NCBI GenBank assembly: GCA_016872725.1
Contig: VGZC01000016.1
Location: forward strand, 31,338-95,337
Direction: 5' to 3'
Length of the DNA: 64,000 bases
Source: Planctomycetota bacterium
GTDB lineage: Bacteria > Planctomycetota > Planctomycetia > Pirellulales > Pirellulaceae
In this document: one piece after another, positions 61,601-64,000 of the stretch
How the letters are laid out: each line of letters starts with the position of its first letter
Numbering within the stretch: the first letter of the stretch is position 1
Translations under genes and position numbers: made by a program
Notes under the pieces: model-generated
Databases searched by the model: none
What the model was told of the DNA's origin: nothing
Seen by the model: the letters and a program-made list of their open reading frames with translations, nothing else

Positions 61601-63829
61601 GCGCGCTATGTCCACGGCATCGGGCTCGCGAGTCGATTCGACGCGGGAGGAGACCGGGCCTACTACGACGCCGACGCGGTCGGCAACATCATCGGCGTCA
61701 CGGGACCGGCCGGAAGTTACGTGAACGAGTATGCCTACCTTCCGTTCGGCGAGAGGCTGCGCGAGGTCGAATCGGTCGCGAATCCGTTCGAATTCGTCGG
61801 CGCGCTGGGTGTGATGGAGGACCCGGGCGGGTTGGAGTTCATGCGGGCGCGCTACTACGACGCCTCGCTTGGCCGATTCATGACGCCCGATCCAATCGGA
61901 TTCGCCGGTGGCGACGCGAACCTGTATGCGTATGTCGCGAATGGGCCGATCCATGGAATCGATCCAGGCGGGACCTTCATCACGGCGCCGCTATGGGTCA
62001 TTGGCGCCGGATTGGGTGCGGCCTTCAACACGACGGCGTACATCGCGACCCAGGCGTGGAATGACCAGGAAATCACACTCCGCGGCGCGCTCGGCGCCGG
62101 CACGTCGGGAGCCATCTACGGAGGCATTGTCGGAGCCACCGGTGGGATGTCGCTCGTCACACCCTCGGTCGTTCGCGCCGGAGCGTACATGGCCGCCGTC
62201 GGCGGGCTGTCGAACGCCGCCGGGTACATCGTCGAGCACGCGGGGAATGAGAAGGACGAAGGAAGCCTTTCCGGTCTGATGACCACGACCGCCTTGGGCG
62301 TCGCCACCGGGTGGATTCCCTGGAACATGCTCAGCTTCAAGTACGCGGCGTCGGGATGGATGGGTGGCAACGCGGCGAGATCCTTGTTTAGCCGAGCCTT
62401 GCGAAACGGAGTGACCATTCGGGAGATCTTCGGAAGCGCCCACCGTTCCGTATCGCCGTACATCATGCATCATGTGCAATCCCTCTTCGACAGCCTTGCG
62501 GCGAGCTACGCCGCCGGATACCTGCCGGGAATTCTCTTGTCCGATTCCCTGAATGAGCAATTCAAGAAAGTCGAGAACCTGCTCGTTAGTGTTTTCACCG
62601 CCGAGGATCCGAACGACATCGGGGGTCCGGCCGGAGTCGGGCCCGAGCGGTACATCCGCGCCGACGAGCGGCTTGGATACACGATTCTGTTCGAGAACAA
62701 GCCCGAGGCGACGGCGGCGGCCGTCCATGTTGTCGTCACCGAATCGCTCGATGCCGACCTCGACTGGACCACGTTCGAACTCGGCGACTTCGGATTCGGC
62801 GATCTCCACGTCACGGTTCCGCCGGGGCGACGATCCTATCGGACGCGGCTCGACCTGCGCGCGACGCGCGGCGAATACCTGGACTTCGCCGCCGGCATCG
62901 ATTTGGAGACGGGCGTGGCGCGATGGGAGTTCACTTCGATCGACCCGCTGACCGGCGAAATGGCGACCTCGGTCGATGCGGGGTTCCTGCCTCCGAACCG
63001 CACGCCGCCCGAAGGCGACGGTTTTGCCAACTATTCGATCCGCGCCCTCGATCAACTCGCCACCGGTACGGCGCTGAGCGCCCTGGCATCCATCGTCTTC
63101 GACACGAACGCGCCGCTGGAAACCCCCGAGTTCATGAACACGGTGGACGCCGAGCCGCCGTCCAGTCGTGTCGATCCCCTGCCAACCGTTTCCGGCGCGT
63201 CGATCCTTGTGACATGGTCCGGCGCGGATGATCCGGGGGGCTCGGGTATTCAATCGTATGATCTGTTTGTGTCGAAGGACGGCGGTCCGTTTGAACCGTG
63301 GCTCGCCGAGCAGACCGGAGCTTCCGCGACGTATGTCGGCGAGGCCGGTCGCAAGTACGCGTTCTATTCGGTGGCGCGGGATCGCGTCGATCGACTCGAA
63401 GAAGCTCCTGAAGGCCCCGACGCGACCACTCGAGTCACCGACCGTCCGTGGCGGAATGCCGAATTCGAGTTCGATGTGTCGGGCGACGGCCGAACGAACA
63501 CGTCCGACCTCGTCCTCTTGCTGCGACGGATCGGCACCTATGGCGCTCAGCGGTTGCCCGCGCCACGCCCCGACTTCCAACCTCCACCGTATTTCGATGT
63601 GTCGGGGGACGATTGGCTCACCGCCTTCGACGTCGTGCTCCTCTTGCGGCACTTGCGCGAGACAAGCGCGGGAGAAGGCAGCCCCATCAACGCGGTCGCG
63701 GGGGGAATTCGCTTCGCGTTCGATCGCGAGTCCGCGTCGAATCGGGAAAAATCGCGGGACGATGGATGGGATGAACTCTGGCGCGACTGGGATACCGATC
63801 TGTGGGACGGTCCAGGATCAGCGACTTGA
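55619..63829 (+). CDS. giant secreted protein: beta-helix, CARDB/PPC domains, RHS repeats, DUF7619-like and dockerin modules
   Basis: 2736 residues. Residues 34-43 are LEPLEDRRML, the N-terminal signal-region motif of planctomycete giant proteins. About 48-800: three long parallel beta-helix units ('GDTVWDNPDIVYALYYGIGT', 'GNVLEHAEIRYGGGV'). About 808-927 CARDB-like; 937-1050 PPC-like ('KYYALEAPPGETLVLALDSA'); further beta domains to about 1245; 1407-1960 YD/RHS repeats ('YAYDALGRLERLSDDADRTI'); RHS core at about 2055-2100 ('GLEFMRARYYDASLGRFMTP'). A hydrophobic glycine-rich segment follows, then 2329-2503 DUF7619-like ('FELGDFGFGDLHVTVPPGRR'), an FN3-like domain, and two dockerin-type repeats (about 2618-2680: 'FDVSGDGRTNTSDLVLLLRR', 'FDVSGDDWLTAFDVVLLLRH'). 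There is no C-terminal toxin domain after the RHS core. Confidence 0.9.
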   Translation: MARSNKSKSVGRGRFLNGLRRLRPRRPRPVRLGLEPLEDRRMLADWSGDLPDGTIWSNTEVQRIVGNVRVPAGATLTIEPGAIVKVNPGWGFVITVEGTIVGQGTSGAPIVITSFRDDTGPDGILGTADDHDSNSDGPTVGSSGDWGGIRIEASSAGSLLEYFDMRYPGAYGIPALRLIGGGMALRHGVIQESLSYGVRIEASDPVLTNIAFRNNRYEALSMDLASSPTIAQAVFVNNRINGLYLDGGSLPADAVWDDPDVVYYLSGRITVPEGRTLTVSAGQIVKTGWLANGLLVHGRLLVDGKADLPVLFTSSEDDTAGGDTGNDGGREPRPGDWGGITMTSTSAGNVIRHAEIRYGGGHSNETILVDGGELTLRDSVVRESRANGLVARNRAVTVHKTTFRDNGLRGVVLESSDGVLTDNTFVDNATIGLRIENSRPRVAGNRWEGNGAAALSMDLLSQPVITGVTLVNNRVNGLHVDGGTISGDTVWDNPDIVYALYYGIGTSAAYAVAPGATLTIAAGQVLKLGVYGLVVDGRLLANGTSERPVVFTSPTDDSAGGDTNNDGPVNVDQQGNWTGVEFTSTSSGNVLEHAEIRYGGGVRNDGLIFVDGANVAMRSSVIRGGATSAIYTRGPASLRVENSVLVENVRSDTGHASGIHADGGEIAAVNNTIAANDRGITAAASTVTLINNLITHSNRHGIELSDGAVLAAHYNDVFNPAATRGNYVGIADLTGTLGNRSVDPKYFNPAASQYQLKAGSPVIDAGTSNGAPERDRDGRWRFDAPGVPNQGGGIRPYFDMGAIESQEIASSDVDLVARDIVAPLVAIPDQVVTVQWTVANLGTGAAIGPWSDAIYVSLDPAWDIGDRLLGRVAGVSDLGPNQSVVRSLDVTLRVEEPGPHYLIARTNDAGDVFEGTAVTNNAGIAAAPTEFPIMSLSLGVPHADTFAEAGQSKYYALEAPPGETLVLALDSAGRTGVTELYVRRNRLPSRDVYDFQGTSRVVDRFGSPDKELVIPLTGPGTYYVLAYSDSGAAATSPFTLTPSIAGFSVRASWPGLTFGGPFTLRIDGAGFTPDARVELDSVWTSRVFSATDVYYVDASQLYATFAPINAGADRFTVRVIQGAASVESPTELQWGDVFRKLPPTRLRVAVVAPDRVRGGQAIPFTVQYQNTGVSDLPAPLLVVEARNGLIQHPEQPGIQSATYQFLATSDAGPAGVLPPSAFAEIRLRIVPTGTEDVSIDVWQADPEPRIDWDALKDDMRPPDVPVSAWDVIFAHFKESVAPEVSDVREYQTALARHATHLGRIGERVRSVDRLLALELGRAGDFGAIARRHRRGAFGYGFPDLSHVSAETNADGSVTIRMNEWVRPFHRSRKGFFLGLSGDRATLTSTEGAVRLREADGTVFQFRSDGKLDSIEDPNGNRVITEYDGGRVVGFTDSMGNRETYEYNARGMIRRITDSEGRVTGLTYDAYDQLVEIGDAAGTTRYTYLNGLGAAREHAMASITGPDGVGTHFEYDANGRVVRTYLDGGAGEILTEYGDVGRVTITNGLGDRSTVLRNEHGDAALVEDSTGRVTRYRYDLNRNLTEVIGPDGAMTTTTYDAFKDGGNLARIEDPLGNRVEFVHASGVNRLLSMRDPIGRTTRFAYDTRGNATGVVYPDGTADRALHDVKGNPVESINARGQSIDYAYDGKNRLIRKTFPDGSGVDFAYDDRSNLLRATDAGGSIVFTYDAADRPTSVTYANGRSLGYAYDAAGRRVRSTDASGSSTRYAYDALGRLERLSDDADRTIVAYTYDALGRVARQDRGNGTWSTHTYDISGPIDTITHFAPDGAVLARFDYDYDPVGRAVRLTTLDGVTAYDYDGVGQLTRVVLPGGRTIQYQYDAVGNRVAVVDDGATTDYSINTMNAYTGVGGTTFTYDADGNPITRLDSTGTTMYAYDVEGRLRTATSASDHVEYEYDALGNRAAVIHNGTRTEYLIDPAGIGDVVGEFDGAGQLVARYVHGIGLASRFDAGGDRAYYDADAVGNIIGVTGPAGSYVNEYAYLPFGERLREVESVANPFEFVGALGVMEDPGGLEFMRARYYDASLGRFMTPDPIGFAGGDANLYAYVANGPIHGIDPGGTFITAPLWVIGAGLGAAFNTTAYIATQAWNDQEITLRGALGAGTSGAIYGGIVGATGGMSLVTPSVVRAGAYMAAVGGLSNAAGYIVEHAGNEKDEGSLSGLMTTTALGVATGWIPWNMLSFKYAASGWMGGNAARSLFSRALRNGVTIREIFGSAHRSVSPYIMHHVQSLFDSLAASYAAGYLPGILLSDSLNEQFKKVENLLVSVFTAEDPNDIGGPAGVGPERYIRADERLGYTILFENKPEATAAAVHVVVTESLDADLDWTTFELGDFGFGDLHVTVPPGRRSYRTRLDLRATRGEYLDFAAGIDLETGVARWEFTSIDPLTGEMATSVDAGFLPPNRTPPEGDGFANYSIRALDQLATGTALSALASIVFDTNAPLETPEFMNTVDAEPPSSRVDPLPTVSGASILVTWSGADDPGGSGIQSYDLFVSKDGGPFEPWLAEQTGASATYVGEAGRKYAFYSVARDRVDRLEEAPEGPDATTRVTDRPWRNAEFEFDVSGDGRTNTSDLVLLLRRIGTYGAQRLPAPRPDFQPPPYFDVSGDDWLTAFDVVLLLRHLRETSAGEGSPINAVAGGIRFAFDRESASNREKSRDDGWDELWRDWDTDLWDGPGSAT

Positions 63830-63914
63830 GGTCGTGGTTCGCGCCGCGAACCACAGGAGCCCGCGCACGACTTGGACGCCAAGAATGGCTGATCGCGGAG
63901 CGATCAGCGACTTG
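63816..63914. repeat. REP-like hairpins A and B, third locus
   Basis: Hairpin A at 63834-63854 has arms GTGGTTCGC and GCGAACCAC around GCC. Hairpin B at 63889-63907 has arms CTGATCGC and GCGATCAG around GGA. Both follow the stop of the giant gene at 63829, in the same order as at 18.3 kb. The 13-mer GATCAGCGACTTG flanks them at 63816-63828 and 63902-63914, so the last codons of the giant gene (...SAT) lie in the repeat. Confidence 0.85.
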
Positions 63915-64000
63915 GGCAACCAAGTCATCCCTCAAGACGCTGGTACCCCCCCTCAATGCGCGGCGAACTTGGATTATGATGGCACATGGTGCCCAAAGGG

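Noticed and set aside
59144..61954. A 936-codon minus-strand frame antisense to the RHS region
   Set aside because: It mirrors the YD repeats on the other strand and has the same low-complexity Arg/Val/Asp composition. No start signal or domain is present.
63955..64000. Start of another gene at the right edge (an ATG near 63979 or 63987)
   Set aside because: Too few codons remain to show any protein character; the short inverted repeat GGCAC/GTGCC here is also too small to interpret.

Overview
The window is high-GC, gene-dense bacterial chromosome, most likely from a member of the Planctomycetota. Evidence: a giant surface-type protein carries the LEPLEDRRML motif near its N-terminus, an ECF sigma factor sits directly upstream of a Ser/Thr kinase fused to WD40 repeats, a small membrane protein resembles DUF6717, and a di-haem beta-propeller protein resembles the hydrazine-synthase alpha family. 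Flagellar and McsA/McsB genes also fit. No rRNA, tRNA, CRISPR array or intact insertion sequence was recognised.

Layout. 0-7 kb: truncated sugar isomerase, NarL-type response regulator, enolase-superfamily enzyme, rpsT, a TPR protein, a CobA-HemD fusion and a lipoprotein. 7-13.6 kb, all on the minus strand: a frameshifted pseudogene, a DUF6717-like protein, a prenyltransferase-fold protein, coaD, a class V aminotransferase, and mcsA-mcsB behind a near-consensus promoter. 13.8-21 kb: trpE, XdhC-like and MocA-like molybdenum-enzyme maturation genes, then trpA and trpB separated by about 0.8 kb of debris that includes a decayed recombinase tail.

21.5-27.8 kb is a flagellar/regulatory run: PilZ protein, flhA, flhF, a FleN-like MinD ATPase lacking the P-loop lysine, a small membrane protein and a FliA-type sigma factor. 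An anti-sigma-28 FlgM-like protein lies 8.6 kb further on. 28-35.8 kb: ROK sugar kinase, Ppx/GppA phosphatase, polyphosphate kinase, the HzsA-like di-haem protein and a SixA-like phosphatase. 36-48 kb: Fur-type regulator, glycosyltransferase, apgM-type phosphoglycerate mutase, GH127 glycosidase, Pgi, a metallo-beta-lactamase-fold hydrolase, a secreted protein and a Rieske protein. 48-64 kb: radical SAM protein, MazG-like enzyme, a surface-domain fragment, ECF sigma factor, WD40 kinase and a 2736-residue beta-helix/RHS/dockerin protein.

The most distinctive observations are: (i) the giant protein, which places an RHS core inside a secreted, dockerin-terminated polypeptide; (ii) the HzsA-like cytochrome outside an anammox context; (iii) a family of short perfect hairpins (arms GTGGTTCGC/GCGAACCAC and TGATCGC/GCGATCA) at the 3' ends of genes at three loci; (iv) several decayed fragments (PIN domain, serine recombinase tail, surface-protein domain) in the gaps; and (v) a FleN-like ATPase with a degenerate nucleotide-binding loop. 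Function calls rest on motif recognition by eye, without database searches.
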